A stretch of 64,000 nt of DNA. It comes from Endozoicomonas montiporae CL-33. GTDB lineage: Bacteria; Pseudomonadota; Gammaproteobacteria; Pseudomonadales; Endozoicomonadaceae. Where the stretch lies: positions 3,981,215 to 4,045,214 of the forward strand of contig NZ_CP013251.1 in the NCBI RefSeq assembly GCF_001583435.1, given 5' to 3'. Below the pieces are notes generated by a model. The model did no database searches and was not told the DNA's origin. It was given only the letters and a program-made list of their open reading frames with translations. The position numbers were made by a program, and so were the translations under genes. Of the stretch, positions 37,714 through 47,311 are shown one piece after another (the first letter of the stretch is position 1; the number at the start of each line of letters is the position of its first letter).

Positions 37714-37971
37714 TTACTTCAGGGTGGTGATGAACTCAGCCAGGTGAGATACCGCACCTTCAGCACCTTCGCCTTCACCGATGATGGTCACGGTGGAGCC
37801 TTGGGTCAGACCCAGAGTCTGCAGCTTGAACAGACTCTTGGCGCTCGCCTGCTTGCCAGCAGCTTCCAGTTTGATGTCGCATTCGAAGCCTTTGGCTTCT
37901 TTTACGAACTGAGCAGCTGGACGAGTGTGCAGACCATTTTCAGCAGTAATAACTACGTCTTTCTTGAACAT
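37714..37971 (-). CDS. ptsH: Phosphocarrier protein HPr
   Basis: Passes phosphate from enzyme I to the EIIA proteins of the sugar PTS. The 85-residue product has the phosphorylated His15 in [13 protein letters not shown] and Ser46-region [14 protein letters not shown], both matching E. coli HPr in position. It is full length and well conserved. Unlike the enteric ptsHI-crr operon, it stands alone: crr lies about 5 kb to one side and ptsI about 15 kb to the other, all on the minus strand. The frame is optimally coded, consistent with a very abundant protein. Confidence 0.96.
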   Translation of the reverse strand: MFKKDVVITAENGLHTRPAAQFVKEAKGFECDIKLEAAGKQASAKSLFKLQTLGLTQGSTVTIIGEGEGAEGAVSHLAEFITTLK

Positions 37972-38181
37972 TGTATTTCTCTCAATAAGCGTGGAGATTT
38001 TGCGAGCGTTGAAGCGGCTGGATTTAAAAATAATAAATCAGCACATCCGGATGCTCAAACTAAAAATCAACGGGGCCACACAACGGCAACCCCTTACAAT
38101 TCTATTGAAATAGAAAGTAAAACGAATTGATATAGCGGCTTGTCACTATTGTCATGTTTGCAAAACCTTTCAGAACAGCCG

Positions 38182-39561
38182 TTACGCCAGTTCCTGCCTG
38201 ATTTCTCCGGCAATAATTTCTGCCTGTGGCCCCAGAATAACCTGAAGGTTATTGGCACCAAGCTTCACCACTCCCTTAGCCCCCATAGCTTTAAGGCCCG
38301 GCTCATCAATTTTATCACGATCTACCAGAGTCAGTCGTAAGCGGGTAATACAGGCGGATACAGAATCAAAGTTGTCTTTACCGCCCAGCAACTCAATAAA
38401 TTGCCTGGCTCGCCCGGATTCGGAAATCTCCCTGTCCGCCCCCTGTTCAACATCCTCTTCATCACGACCCGGCGTTTTCAGGTTAAACACCCTGATCGCA
38501 AAATAGAAGGTGCAGAAGTAAATCACAGCAAAAGCCAGACCAATAATGACCAGGGTCACAGGTTTAGTGGCCAGCCCCCAGTTAAGTACCATATCAAAGG
38601 CACCGGCGGAAAAACCAAAACCATGAAGTACGCCAAACCAGTTAGTCACCACCAGCAATAAGCCGGTCAGAACGGCATGGACGACATACAAACCCGGAGC
38701 CTGAAAAACAAATAAAAATTCCAAAGGCTCAGTCACACCGGTAAGAAAGGCTGTCAGGCCAACCGAAAACAGCAGGCCACCCACTTTCGCCCGATTCTTT
38801 CTGGGTGCAGCAAGATACATCGCCAGGGCAGCCGCTGGCAAGCCAAACATCATAACTGGATAAAAACCAGCCATAAACACGCCTGCCGTGGGGTCGCCTG
38901 CAAAGAAACGTGGCAAGTCGCCATGAACAATGTGACCCGCCGCATCCGTATATTCACCCAGACCAAACCAGAATACAGAATTAACAACATGGTGCAAACC
39001 AACAGGAATGAGCGCCCTGTTCAGCACGCCATAAATGAACTCCCCTAAAGAGCCAGAATCAGCAACCCCGGTTGCAAAAGCATCAATACCAGACTGAATG
39101 GCAGGCCAGACAAATCCGGCAACCACAGACATCACAAGGGCAATCAGGCCCGTCATTATCGGCACAAGCCTTTTACCACCAAAGAAAGCCAGGTATTGTG
39201 GCAACTGAACGGTATGAAAACGGTTATAGCTATGCCCGGCAATAACACCGGCAATAATGCCGCCAAAAAACGACATATCGATGTTTGTATTGATGGTTTT
39301 GGCTGCTGCCGTCAATACAAAGTAACCGACCGCACCTGCCAGCACTGCGGAACCAGCATCATCTTCCGAAAGTCCGGCGGCAATACCCATGGCAAATAAC
39401 AGTGGCAAGTGACTGAAAATTGCATTGCCCGCTTCTGCCATAAAGGCAATATCCAGCAAATCCGGTTGCCCGATGCGCAACAGCAGGGCAGCAATAGGTA
39501 ACGTTGCTATTGGCAACATCAATGCCTTACCCAAACGCTGCAAATAACCTAAAACATCCAC
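38182..39561 (-). CDS. nagE: NagE-type GlcNAc PTS EIICB without EIIA domain
   Basis: Takes up N-acetylglucosamine with phosphorylation. GTG at 39561 (AGGGG 8 bases upstream) aligns with the E. coli NagE start (xDVLGYLQRLGKALMLPIA) and gives 459 residues; an ATG at 39582 is an alternative. The EIIC part (about 1-365) shows GVTEPLEFLF and GLHHVVNSVFWF, typical of NagE rather than PtsG. The EIIB Cys is in VSACITRLRLTL. E. coli NagE is 648 residues because of a fused EIIA, which is missing here, so phosphate must come from Crr. A perfect FNR-like box lies 34 bases upstream. Confidence 0.92.
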   Translation of the reverse strand: MDVLGYLQRLGKALMLPIATLPIAALLLRIGQPDLLDIAFMAEAGNAIFSHLPLLFAMGIAAGLSEDDAGSAVLAGAVGYFVLTAAAKTINTNIDMSFFGGIIAGVIAGHSYNRFHTVQLPQYLAFFGGKRLVPIMTGLIALVMSVVAGFVWPAIQSGIDAFATGVADSGSLGEFIYGVLNRALIPVGLHHVVNSVFWFGLGEYTDAAGHIVHGDLPRFFAGDPTAGVFMAGFYPVMMFGLPAAALAMYLAAPRKNRAKVGGLLFSVGLTAFLTGVTEPLEFLFVFQAPGLYVVHAVLTGLLLVVTNWFGVLHGFGFSAGAFDMVLNWGLATKPVTLVIIGLAFAVIYFCTFYFAIRVFNLKTPGRDEEDVEQGADREISESGRARQFIELLGGKDNFDSVSACITRLRLTLVDRDKIDEPGLKAMGAKGVVKLGANNLQVILGPQAEIIAGEIRQELA

Positions 39562-39594
39562 AACCGTACCCCTGCATGTCATTATTTTTGCTGT

Positions 39595-39608
39595 TTGATT
39601 TCGATCAA
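39595..39608 (-). promoter_or_regulatory. Perfect FNR/ANR-like palindrome between nagE and the binding-protein gene
   Basis: TTGATTTCGATCAA matches TTGATNNNNATCAA exactly. The centre is about 40 bases upstream of the nagE GTG and about 212 bases before the plus-strand binding-protein gene, so it may act on the minus-strand promoter, possibly as a repressor site. The assignment rests on the pattern only. Confidence 0.55.
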
Positions 39609-39813
39609 AGAATGCCGAAATCAGTTTTCGGATGAAAATGTAACGGGTTACAAAGCTGCACTTCAAGTAGTTGCACGTATTTAAGACCGGCCATTAACCT
39701 GTAATTTGGTCTACTGCAAAATAGTCCTTCCAGTGATGGATTAACAAGTTCTGTTTAAATCTCCCCGATTTTTTAACGAAGCTCGTAACAAACCAACGGT
39801 TGAATGCTCACCC

Positions 39814-41085
39814 ATGATTCTGCGCCTGCTGATAACAACACTTCTAACCTGTCTGGCCTCTTCAGTGGTGGCAGGAACTACACCCCATAACGAAACCCGG
39901 GGCTTTATCAATGTGCTCCACTGGTGGACCTCCCCCAGTGAAGCCGCAGCGGTTGATGTATTAAAGCAACATTATGCCCGGTCGGGATTTGCCTGGGCTG
40001 ATCAGGCTATTGTTGGCGGCGGCGGCGGCAAAGCCATGACTGTATTGAAGTCCCAGATTATCTCTGGAAACCCGCCTCATGCTGCGCAGATCAGTGGTAT
40101 GGGCATTCAGAACTGGGCCAGCCTTGACTTGCTGAGACACATTGACGGCTCTGCAAACCGCAATCAATGGCGAAATGTCCTGCCACAGTTTGTATTGGAC
40201 ACGGTGCAGTTCCGTGACCGTTACTACGGCATTCCGGTAGGCATTCATCGCAACAACTGGCTCTGGATTAATCCAACCGCCTTTGAAGACACCGGGTTGG
40301 CAATCCCATCCAGTTGGGATGACCTGATTGCCATTGCCCCACGCTTGCGTCGAGCAGGATTCATTCCACTGACACACGGTGGCGAACCCTGGCAGCAGGC
40401 AGCCATTTTCGAGTCTGTTGTACTTTCAGAAGGCGGAGCAGACTTTTACCGTCAGGCTCTGGTTGAGCATGATGAAGAAGCACTGACCAGCCCCACCATG
40501 ATCAAAGTGTTTCGCAAGCTGAAGCAGATTACATCTTTAACACCCAATGACCGGAGCAGAAGGCCCTGGGATCAGGCAACCAGGGAAATCATCAACGATG
40601 AGGCCGCAGTGATGCTGATGGGAGACTGGGCGTTGGGAGAGTTCAAAATGAGCGATCAGCTCGAAGGCGTAGATTTCTACTGTCGCCCCGCCTTTGGTAC
40701 CGAAGATCATTTCATCTATAACATCGACAGCTTTGTCATTTTCAACCGCAAACGCTTCAAAGACCGTCAAGCTCAGCAATGGCTGGCACAACAACTCATG
40801 AACAAGGAAACCCAGATCGCCTTCACCGATAAAAAAGGTTCCATTCCTGTTCGAATGGACGCCACAGATCAACTCGAAGGTTGTCAGAAAAAGAGTCTGA
40901 ATGCGCTAAACAAAAGCATCAAAGAAGGCACTCTTGTACCCAGTATCATTCACGGAATGGCGGTTAAAGAGTCCCTTCAGGCACCCGTCATCAACTTTGT
41001 CAGCAGCTATATGTCCGTCCCGACCGCCACTCCCGAACAGGCAGTCATATCGCTATCTGCAGCGCTTTTGGCCCCCGCAAAATAG
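39814..41085 (+). CDS. ABC-type sugar substrate-binding protein
   Basis: A periplasmic binding protein of the family 1 extracellular solute-binding group, like glucose/mannose binders. The 423-residue product has a signal peptide (MILRLLITTLLTCLASSVVA), an INVLHWWTSPSEAAAVDVL opening and repeated Trp-rich ligand-pocket segments (NNWLWIN, GGEPWQQAAI, LMGDWALGEF). No permease or ATPase gene neighbours it, so it is orphaned in this window. It is divergent from nagE, and the 230-bp gap would carry both promoters. It could partner a distant ABC transporter or work as a chemoreceptor ligand binder. Confidence 0.85.
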   Translation: MILRLLITTLLTCLASSVVAGTTPHNETRGFINVLHWWTSPSEAAAVDVLKQHYARSGFAWADQAIVGGGGGKAMTVLKSQIISGNPPHAAQISGMGIQNWASLDLLRHIDGSANRNQWRNVLPQFVLDTVQFRDRYYGIPVGIHRNNWLWINPTAFEDTGLAIPSSWDDLIAIAPRLRRAGFIPLTHGGEPWQQAAIFESVVLSEGGADFYRQALVEHDEEALTSPTMIKVFRKLKQITSLTPNDRSRRPWDQATREIINDEAAVMLMGDWALGEFKMSDQLEGVDFYCRPAFGTEDHFIYNIDSFVIFNRKRFKDRQAQQWLAQQLMNKETQIAFTDKKGSIPVRMDATDQLEGCQKKSLNALNKSIKEGTLVPSIIHGMAVKESLQAPVINFVSSYMSVPTATPEQAVISLSAALLAPAK

Positions 41086-41297
41086 CCATGACTTATTGAC
41101 ACGAAATTGACTTACAGCAATGCATTTTCGTTCGCACTTTTTGCAGAAAGAGTTCGTTACATTTCGTTTACCTCCTTTACCCAAGAGGTACGGACGTTTT
41201 GATACTCTCCGCCCACGATAACAATCAAACACAGGCTCACACCTGACAACAGTGTGTGTGCCGTTGACCAGACTCAATCATCACGAGGTTTCACACC

Positions 41298-42749
41298 ATG
41301 TTGCAAAACGCCTTTGGGGTGCTGCAGAAAATCGGCCGAGCGCTGATGCTGCCTGTAGCCATTCTGCCAGTCGCGGGTATCCTGCTGGGTATCGGTGCTG
41401 CTGATTTTAGTTTCCTGCCTTCCCTGCTGAGTCAGGTGATGGAACAGGCCGGTGGTGCCGTATTCGGCAACCTGCCACTGCTGTTCGCCATTGGTGCGGT
41501 ACTGGGTCTGACTGACAACGACGGCGTCTCCACTCTGGCGGCTATCGTGGGTTACGTTGTTATGCTGGCCACCATGGGTCTGGTTGCAGGCCTGATGGGT
41601 GTTGAAACCAAGTCCATTATGGGCATCACCTCCATCGATACCGGCGTATTCGGTGGTATTCTGTCCGGTGCCCTGGCGGCGTTCATGTTTAACCGCTTCT
41701 ACAAGATCCAGCTGCCTGAGTATCTGGGTTTCTTTGCGGGCAAGCGTTTCGTGCCAATCGTAACCGCTTTCGGCGCCATTGCCCTGGGTGCCATCATGGC
41801 GTTCGTATGGCCTCCCATCGGTCGCGCCATCGACACCTTCGGCTTCTACGCTGCAGAAGGTAACCCGGTTGCTATGGGCTTCGTATACGGCTTCATCGAG
41901 CGTCTGCTGATTCCATTCGGTATCCACCACGTATGGAACGTTCCTTTCCAGATGGAAATGGGTCAGTTCATCAACGAAGCAGGTCAGGTATTCAACGGCG
42001 ACATCCCACGCTTCTTCGCGGGTGACCCGACTGCTGGCTTCCTGGCAGGCGGCTTCCTGTTCAAGATGTTCGGCCTGCCTGCTGCCGCTATCGCTATGTG
42101 GCACTCTGCCAAGACCAAGCAACAGAAGCGTGTTGGCGGTATCATGATCTCCGCAGCCCTGACTTCCATGCTGACCGGTATCACCGAGCCAATCGAATTC
42201 TCGTTCATGTTCCTGGCACCTGCCCTGTACGTGATCCACGCGGTACTGGCTGGCTTCGCCTTCGTGATTACCAACTTCCTGGAAATCAAGATGGGCGCGT
42301 CCTTCTCCCACGGCTTCATCGACTTCGCTCTGTTCGCAGGTATCGGTACCAAGTCCTTCTGGCTGATCCCACTGGGTCTGGTTTATGCGGCTCTGTACTA
42401 CAGCGTATTCCGCTTTGTTATCGCCAGGTTCAACCTGAAGACACCAGGTCGCGAAGACGAATCTGCTGGCGGCAAGGTCGAAGTTGGCCCAGAACTGGCT
42501 GGCAAGCTGATTGAAGCTTTCGGTGGCAACGCTAACATCAAGTCCATCGACGCTTGTATCACTCGTCTGCGTGTAGCGGTTGTTGACGTGAAGAACGTTG
42601 ATCAGGCTGCTATCAAGGCACTGGGCGCTCGTGGCGTAATGGTTGTTGGTAACAACATGCAGGCTATCTTCGGTCCACAGTCTGAGAACATCAAGACTGA
42701 AATGAACGAACTGAACAAGTCTGGCGGCATGGCTCCAGCAACTGCTTAA
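41298..42749 (+). CDS. ptsG: PTS glucose-family EIICB, PtsG paralogue 2
   Basis: Same architecture and length (483 residues) as paralogue 1: [45 protein letters not shown], and Cys420 in [12 protein letters not shown]. Codons are strikingly uniform (mostly CTG, GGT, ATC, AAC, GCT), far more than in paralogue 3, so this copy is probably the main, highly expressed one. ACGAGG precedes the ATG, and an excellent intrinsic terminator follows. The C-terminal tail is a short Gly/Ala/Ser extension. A separate EIIA (crr) must serve it. Substrate is most likely glucose. Confidence 0.94.
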   Translation: MLQNAFGVLQKIGRALMLPVAILPVAGILLGIGAADFSFLPSLLSQVMEQAGGAVFGNLPLLFAIGAVLGLTDNDGVSTLAAIVGYVVMLATMGLVAGLMGVETKSIMGITSIDTGVFGGILSGALAAFMFNRFYKIQLPEYLGFFAGKRFVPIVTAFGAIALGAIMAFVWPPIGRAIDTFGFYAAEGNPVAMGFVYGFIERLLIPFGIHHVWNVPFQMEMGQFINEAGQVFNGDIPRFFAGDPTAGFLAGGFLFKMFGLPAAAIAMWHSAKTKQQKRVGGIMISAALTSMLTGITEPIEFSFMFLAPALYVIHAVLAGFAFVITNFLEIKMGASFSHGFIDFALFAGIGTKSFWLIPLGLVYAALYYSVFRFVIARFNLKTPGREDESAGGKVEVGPELAGKLIEAFGGNANIKSIDACITRLRVAVVDVKNVDQAAIKALGARGVMVVGNNMQAIFGPQSENIKTEMNELNKSGGMAPATA

Positions 42750-42780
42750 TAATCCTTTAGCGGATTAAATAAGCAACAGA

Positions 42781-42817
42781 AACGGGGACACCTCTCAAGG
42801 GTGTCCCCGTTTTTTTA
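42781..42817 (+). terminator. Intrinsic terminator after ptsG paralogue 2
   Basis: AACGGGGACACC pairs with GGTGTCCCCGTT, followed by seven T. The stem is 12 bp with a short loop and starts 32 bases after the stop codon. Confidence 0.95.
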
Positions 42818-42985
42818 AATCACGCAGACCGTTACTTAGAGTCGTATCATGACTATAAAGAAGCAAGCTGCCCTATCGCCCGGGATAATATCAAACATTC
42901 TGTCTACTTCGCGCGCGACTGCAGCTCTCTCATCAATCACCCACCACTCACTCACGAACGCTTTTCCGGGGCGCAAATAATGTAG

Positions 42986-43840
42986 GCACTACGGGAGCCG
43001 GAAGAAGATCAATACGACTTCTCAATCATCCAGGAAGATCTGGACTATCTGGCCAAACACGATAAAAAGCTCTTCATTCAGCTACAGGACGCAACCTTTG
43101 ATCCGGGCCTTCGCGGCGTTCCTGACTATCTTGATGATGCAAAATACGGAGGTGGCTCAGTGCCTCGTATGAATCAACAGGGCGAGCAAAATGGCTGGAC
43201 CGCACGCCGCTGGGATCCTGCCGTTCAGGAGAGATTTGCAAAGCTTATTGGTAAACTCGGTGAAACATTCGATGGGCAAATCGCCGGAATCAACCTGCAG
43301 GAATCGGCCACCGCCACCACATCCGACATTGACCCCGGTTTTTCTGAAGTAAAGTTCGTCAATGGCATCAAATCGAACATGAAAGCACTGGGTGAGGCTT
43401 TTCCAGAAAGTACCACCATGCAATACGCCAACTTTATGCCCGGCGAATGGCTGCCGTGGGACGACAAAGGTTACCTCAGAGCTCTGTATGAATGCGGTGA
43501 AGAGATCGGCGTTGGTCTTGGCGCTCCGGACCTGATGGTTCATCGGCGCGCTCAACTGAACCACGCTCTGGCCATGATGCACGAGAGTGATTTTAGCGTA
43601 CCCCTTGGAATCGCGATTCAGGATGGGAATTACATTGGTGAGACAGACTCTCATAAGGTGGTTGAGCAACGCGAGAACATTGTCCCTTTACTGCACGCTT
43701 TTGCAAACCAGTTTCTCAAAGTAGACTACCTGTTCCGGGTCAACCAGTCGCCGTATTTTGAAGAGGATGTACTGACTTGCTTTGAGCTACCTGAAGCCAA
43801 AACAGCATCAGGGCAACAATCAACGCTTTCAAAGAACTAG
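42986..43840 (+). pseudogene. Truncated glycoside hydrolase-like barrel fragment
   Basis: The frame is open from 42986, just after TAG 42983, to 43840. The sequence begins in mid-domain: EPEEDQYDFSIIQEDLDYLAKHDKKLFIQLQD is the pattern of a (beta/alpha)8 glycosidase helix-strand repeat. GQIAGINLQESA near 43290 holds a possible acid/base Glu. The N-terminal part of the barrel is missing. GTG 43160, with GGAGGTGG upstream, starts a 226-residue ORF, but this is still a partial domain. A strong hairpin terminator follows. The family cannot be named; it could be GH5- or GH42-like. Best read as a decayed 5'-truncated gene. Confidence 0.55.
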
Positions 43841-43848
43841 CGGCTTTC

Positions 43849-43880
43849 AGGAATACCTCTCTACAGGTATTCCTCATTTT
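43849..43880 (+). terminator. Terminator after the truncated hydrolase
   Basis: AGGAATACCT and AGGTATTCCT form a perfect 10-bp stem (6-base loop) followed by CATTTTC, starting 9 bases after the stop codon. Confidence 0.8.
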
Positions 43881-44116
43881 CTACCACAACCCCTCACCAC
43901 CAATAGTCATCTGGAATATGTACTCAGAATTACAGAATAGATGAAAACGTTTACACCCTCTTGAACACAGTCTTCGTCTTTTTTTATTGAGTTAAGACAA
44001 AAAAAACACTCTCTCACGACTGATAGCCTTCATCCACCCACAGCAACCACGACAAAGCACTCCCACATAACAACGCTGTGTCTGACGACTATTGACTGAC
44101 AAGAGGTTTTCCAACG

Positions 44117-45571
44117 ATGCAAAATGCATTCAGCGTACTGCAAAAGACAGGGCGCTCACTGATGCTGCCAGTAATGATACTGCCCATAGCTGGTATCCTG
44201 CTTGGCATAGGCAGTGCCAACTTTACCCTTATTCCCGACCTGCTTAATGGTGTCATGATCAAAACTGGCAGTGTCATTTTTGGCAACCTGCCACTATTGT
44301 TTGCCATCGGCACCGCCCTTGGCCTCACAAACAATACCGGCACCGCCACATTAACAGCCGTTGTCGCTTATCTGGTTATGCTGGCCACCATGGGAGAGAT
44401 GGCTCAGTACCTTCAGCTGGATACAGTAACAGTACTGGGTATTGAAACCATTAATACGGGCATTCTGGGCGGGATACTGGCAGGCATCCTGACAGCAGTT
44501 CTATTCAACCGATTCCACAAACTGAAGTTGCCCGATTATATTGGTTTCTTTGAAGGCATTCGCTTTGTGCCCATTGTTTCAGCCTTTGCTGCCATTCTTC
44601 TCGGTGTGGTTCTGACGTATATCTGGATGCCGGTAGAAAGCGCCCTGAACTCATTCAGCCAACAGGCCATCGAAACCAGTCCGGGCAGCATGGGCTTTCT
44701 CTATGGATTTGTCGAACGCCTGCTGATTCCATTGGGCATTCATCATATCTGGAACATTCCTTTCCAGATGCTGATGGGCGAATTTGTCACCGCCACCGGT
44801 GAAGTGGTGACCGGCGACATTGCCCGCTTTTTTGCCGGAGACCCCAGCGCAGGATTCCTTGCCGGAGGTTTCCTGTTCAAGATGTTTGGCTTACCCGGTG
44901 CAGCCATTGCCATTTGGCACAGTGCCAGACCTGAGAATAAAAAGCGCGTTGCCGGGTTAATGTTTTCAGCCATTCTGGCGGCCATGATGAGCGGCATCAC
45001 CGAACCCATCGAGTTCGCCTTCATGTACATTGCGCCAATGCTTTATGCTATTCACGCTGTATTGGCCGGCATTGCCTTTATGGTCACCAATCTACTCGAC
45101 ATTCGCATGGGCGCCTCGTTCTCACACGGACTGATTGACTATGTACTGTTCTTCAGCATCGGCAACAAACCCTTCCTGCTGATCCCTGTCGGGTTATGTT
45201 TCACCGCCATTTATTATTTCGTCTTCCGCTTTACCATTCATTATTTCAACCTGAAAACACCTGGGCGGGAAGATCAACCAGTGTCTAATGAAAAGCTGGC
45301 GGTTACACCTGAACTGGCAAGAAACCTTGTACATGCGCTGGGTGGAAACAATAATCTTAAGACCATCGACGCCTGTATTACACGTCTGCGTATTAGTGTT
45401 AACGATGCAGACGTGGTTGATCAGGAACGGCTAAAAGCACTGGGGGCAAGAGCAGTCGTCGTCGTTGGAAAGAACTTGCAGATTATCTTTGGGCCGCAAT
45501 CTGAAAGCATTAAGACTCAGATAGTTGAGCTGGACGAACCAGACTGCAAGCCTTTGACATCACCTGCATAA
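44117..45571 (+). CDS. ptsG: PTS glucose-family EIICB, PtsG paralogue 3
   Basis: 484 residues with the full EIICB layout: [49 protein letters not shown], then Cys420 in [12 protein letters not shown]. Two changes compared with paralogues 1 and 2 stand out: FFEGIRF replaces FFAGKRF in the first half, and the second half carries several substitutions. These may change sugar specificity. Codon choice is ordinary, unlike paralogue 2. AAGAGG precedes the ATG. A 98-bp repeat begins 8 bases after the stop codon, and no hairpin terminator is seen. It may have arisen by duplication within this region. Confidence 0.92.
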   Translation: MQNAFSVLQKTGRSLMLPVMILPIAGILLGIGSANFTLIPDLLNGVMIKTGSVIFGNLPLLFAIGTALGLTNNTGTATLTAVVAYLVMLATMGEMAQYLQLDTVTVLGIETINTGILGGILAGILTAVLFNRFHKLKLPDYIGFFEGIRFVPIVSAFAAILLGVVLTYIWMPVESALNSFSQQAIETSPGSMGFLYGFVERLLIPLGIHHIWNIPFQMLMGEFVTATGEVVTGDIARFFAGDPSAGFLAGGFLFKMFGLPGAAIAIWHSARPENKKRVAGLMFSAILAAMMSGITEPIEFAFMYIAPMLYAIHAVLAGIAFMVTNLLDIRMGASFSHGLIDYVLFFSIGNKPFLLIPVGLCFTAIYYFVFRFTIHYFNLKTPGREDQPVSNEKLAVTPELARNLVHALGGNNNLKTIDACITRLRISVNDADVVDQERLKALGARAVVVVGKNLQIIFGPQSESIKTQIVELDEPDCKPLTSPA

Positions 45572-45578
45572 AATTTTT

Positions 45579-45676
45579 AACTGATGTTACGCACCTTAAA
45601 CGAAGGAATCAGGGCTACAGAGCAATGACCTCGTTCGGAAATCTTGATGATTCGTAGAGGGTGCGTAACTCCAGTT
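45579..45676 (+). repeat. 98-bp inverted-repeat element family 3, copy 1
   Basis: Ends AACTGATGTTACGCACC and, inverted, AACTGGAGTTACGCACC. The whole 98 bases are identical, in the reverse orientation, to 56370-56467. Flanking 3-bp duplications are plausible (TTT here). Confidence 0.95.
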
Positions 45677-45738
45677 TTTAAGAAAGCATGGCTCTGATTG
45701 CATGACGATTCAGAGCCACTTACTTAAGGGAAGATAAA

Positions 45739-47283
45739 TTACGAGTCGAAAGGAATAGTCAGTGTAACTTCAAGCCCACCCTCAGGATGATTCCGAAGCG
45801 ACAGGTCCCCACCATGAGTACCCGCCAGATGCCTTGCTGTAATAAGCCCAAGACCATTACCACCCGGATTACAGGCCTGACCATGTTCAAAACGTCGATA
45901 AGGCTGAAACACTTCTTCTTCCATACCCTCAGGAAGTCCAGGCCCCTTGTCTCTGATCACAATCAGGTTCTGCCCCTCTTCAATAGAAAGAGAGACATCG
46001 GCATTACCACCATAAACAACCGCGTTATCTATCAGGTTTTCAAGACAACGCCGCAATGCCAGCGGCTTGCCGGTCACCAACTCATGCTCATGGTATTTCA
46101 GACTGATCTTCTGTCCAACGGACTGACCGGCTCTGGCAATATTTTCTAGCACCTGTTTAAGGTCAACCGGCTCCGGATTTTCATGAATGTCGGTATCGCG
46201 AACCATTTGCAAAGCACTGCGTACCATCATATCCAGGTGATCAATGTCTTCAACAAATCCCTGTCGTTCATCATCGTCATCCAGCATTTCAGCGCGCAAA
46301 CGGAGCCGTGTCAGCGGAGTCTTCAAGTCATGGGAAATACCTGAAAACAGCTGTTTTCGATCATTCAGAAAGTGCTGAATATTTCTCTGCATCCGGTTAA
46401 ACGCACCGGCAGTCGTTTTAAACTCTATCGCACCTTTTTCTGGCAGATACACAGGCTCAAAACTCCTGCCAAAGTTTTCAGCGGCTTTGGATAATTGTTT
46501 TACAGGGCGGGTCAATACATAAATCATCCAGCTGCCAAACAACAGCAAAACGGTGAGTGCAAACAGATAAATAAGCTGCAAATCCACGGGGAGACTCGAG
46601 GACATAATGGCGTAATCCGGCATGAGGGTAGCCAGATAGAGCCACTCATTATTGGAGACCGGCACCTGTATCACCAGAATAGGCAACGACAGAGGCTCCA
46701 CAATCAGTGCATGCTGGCCCCAACTTTCTGTCAGCTCCATCAGGTAAGTGTCGTTATTAAACACCCGCAGTGTTTCCGGTGCCGAAAACGCAATACTGAT
46801 ATCACCATTGGCATGAAAGGCATCCAGAGTATCCTGAAAGCCATTAATGACGATGTCTTTACTGCGGGTTCTTGCCAGCTCATCAATCTCGATAAAATCA
46901 CGATTGAGGGTAACAAAATAGCGCGTACCGCCCATATCCCGAAGCTGGTCCAGAATAATATGACGGTAGCGATTGGGCAGGGAGTCAAAGTATTCAATGG
47001 TAGACGACACTCGCATCGCCATATTGAATACAACATTTTCCAACGCTTTTTCCTGAGTTGTTCGGGTCTGATAATTCCAGACCACGCTGATCATGAGCTG
47101 AGAGGCAAACACCAGCAACAGCATAAACATGAAAAACCTTCCCGGCAGGGAGTCTGGCAGCAAAGCCCGACCCTGGGACGCTAATCGACGCCACCCGGTT
47201 CTGGTGCTTTTATGGCCCGCAGGTTTGGAAACACCACCCTGACCCGATGCCGCCTCGGCATGAACATCAACAAACTCAGTCAA
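45739..47283 (-). CDS. envZ: EnvZ-like sensor histidine kinase
   Basis: The membrane sensor of a two-component system. The 514-residue product starts at TTG (GAGGAAG upstream) and has a long Ser/Arg-rich cytoplasmic N terminus before the first transmembrane helix (about 47-67). A periplasmic sensor of about 160 residues, a second helix near 232-252 and a HAMP linker follow. The phosphorylated His is in FSGISHDLKTPLTRLRLR, and the ATP site shows NLIDNAVVYGG, DKGPGLP and GNGLGL. It lies 28 bases after the OmpR-type gene. It is EnvZ-like in sequence order, but the osmolarity role is inferred; a sugar-responsive role is equally possible in this location. Confidence 0.85.
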   Translation of the reverse strand: MTEFVDVHAEAASGQGGVSKPAGHKSTRTGWRRLASQGRALLPDSLPGRFFMFMLLLVFASQLMISVVWNYQTRTTQEKALENVVFNMAMRVSSTIEYFDSLPNRYRHIILDQLRDMGGTRYFVTLNRDFIEIDELARTRSKDIVINGFQDTLDAFHANGDISIAFSAPETLRVFNNDTYLMELTESWGQHALIVEPLSLPILVIQVPVSNNEWLYLATLMPDYAIMSSSLPVDLQLIYLFALTVLLLFGSWMIYVLTRPVKQLSKAAENFGRSFEPVYLPEKGAIEFKTTAGAFNRMQRNIQHFLNDRKQLFSGISHDLKTPLTRLRLRAEMLDDDDERQGFVEDIDHLDMMVRSALQMVRDTDIHENPEPVDLKQVLENIARAGQSVGQKISLKYHEHELVTGKPLALRRCLENLIDNAVVYGGNADVSLSIEEGQNLIVIRDKGPGLPEGMEEEVFQPYRRFEHGQACNPGGNGLGLITARHLAGTHGGDLSLRNHPEGGLEVTLTIPFDS

Positions 47284-47311
47284 ACAGCTACTTCCTCATG
47301 CTGTGCTTTAT

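Noticed and set aside
41274..42311. 345-codon minus-strand ORF opposite ptsG paralogue 2
   Set aside because: Antisense shadow produced by the optimised codons of ptsG; rich in Gln, His and Gly without any family signature.
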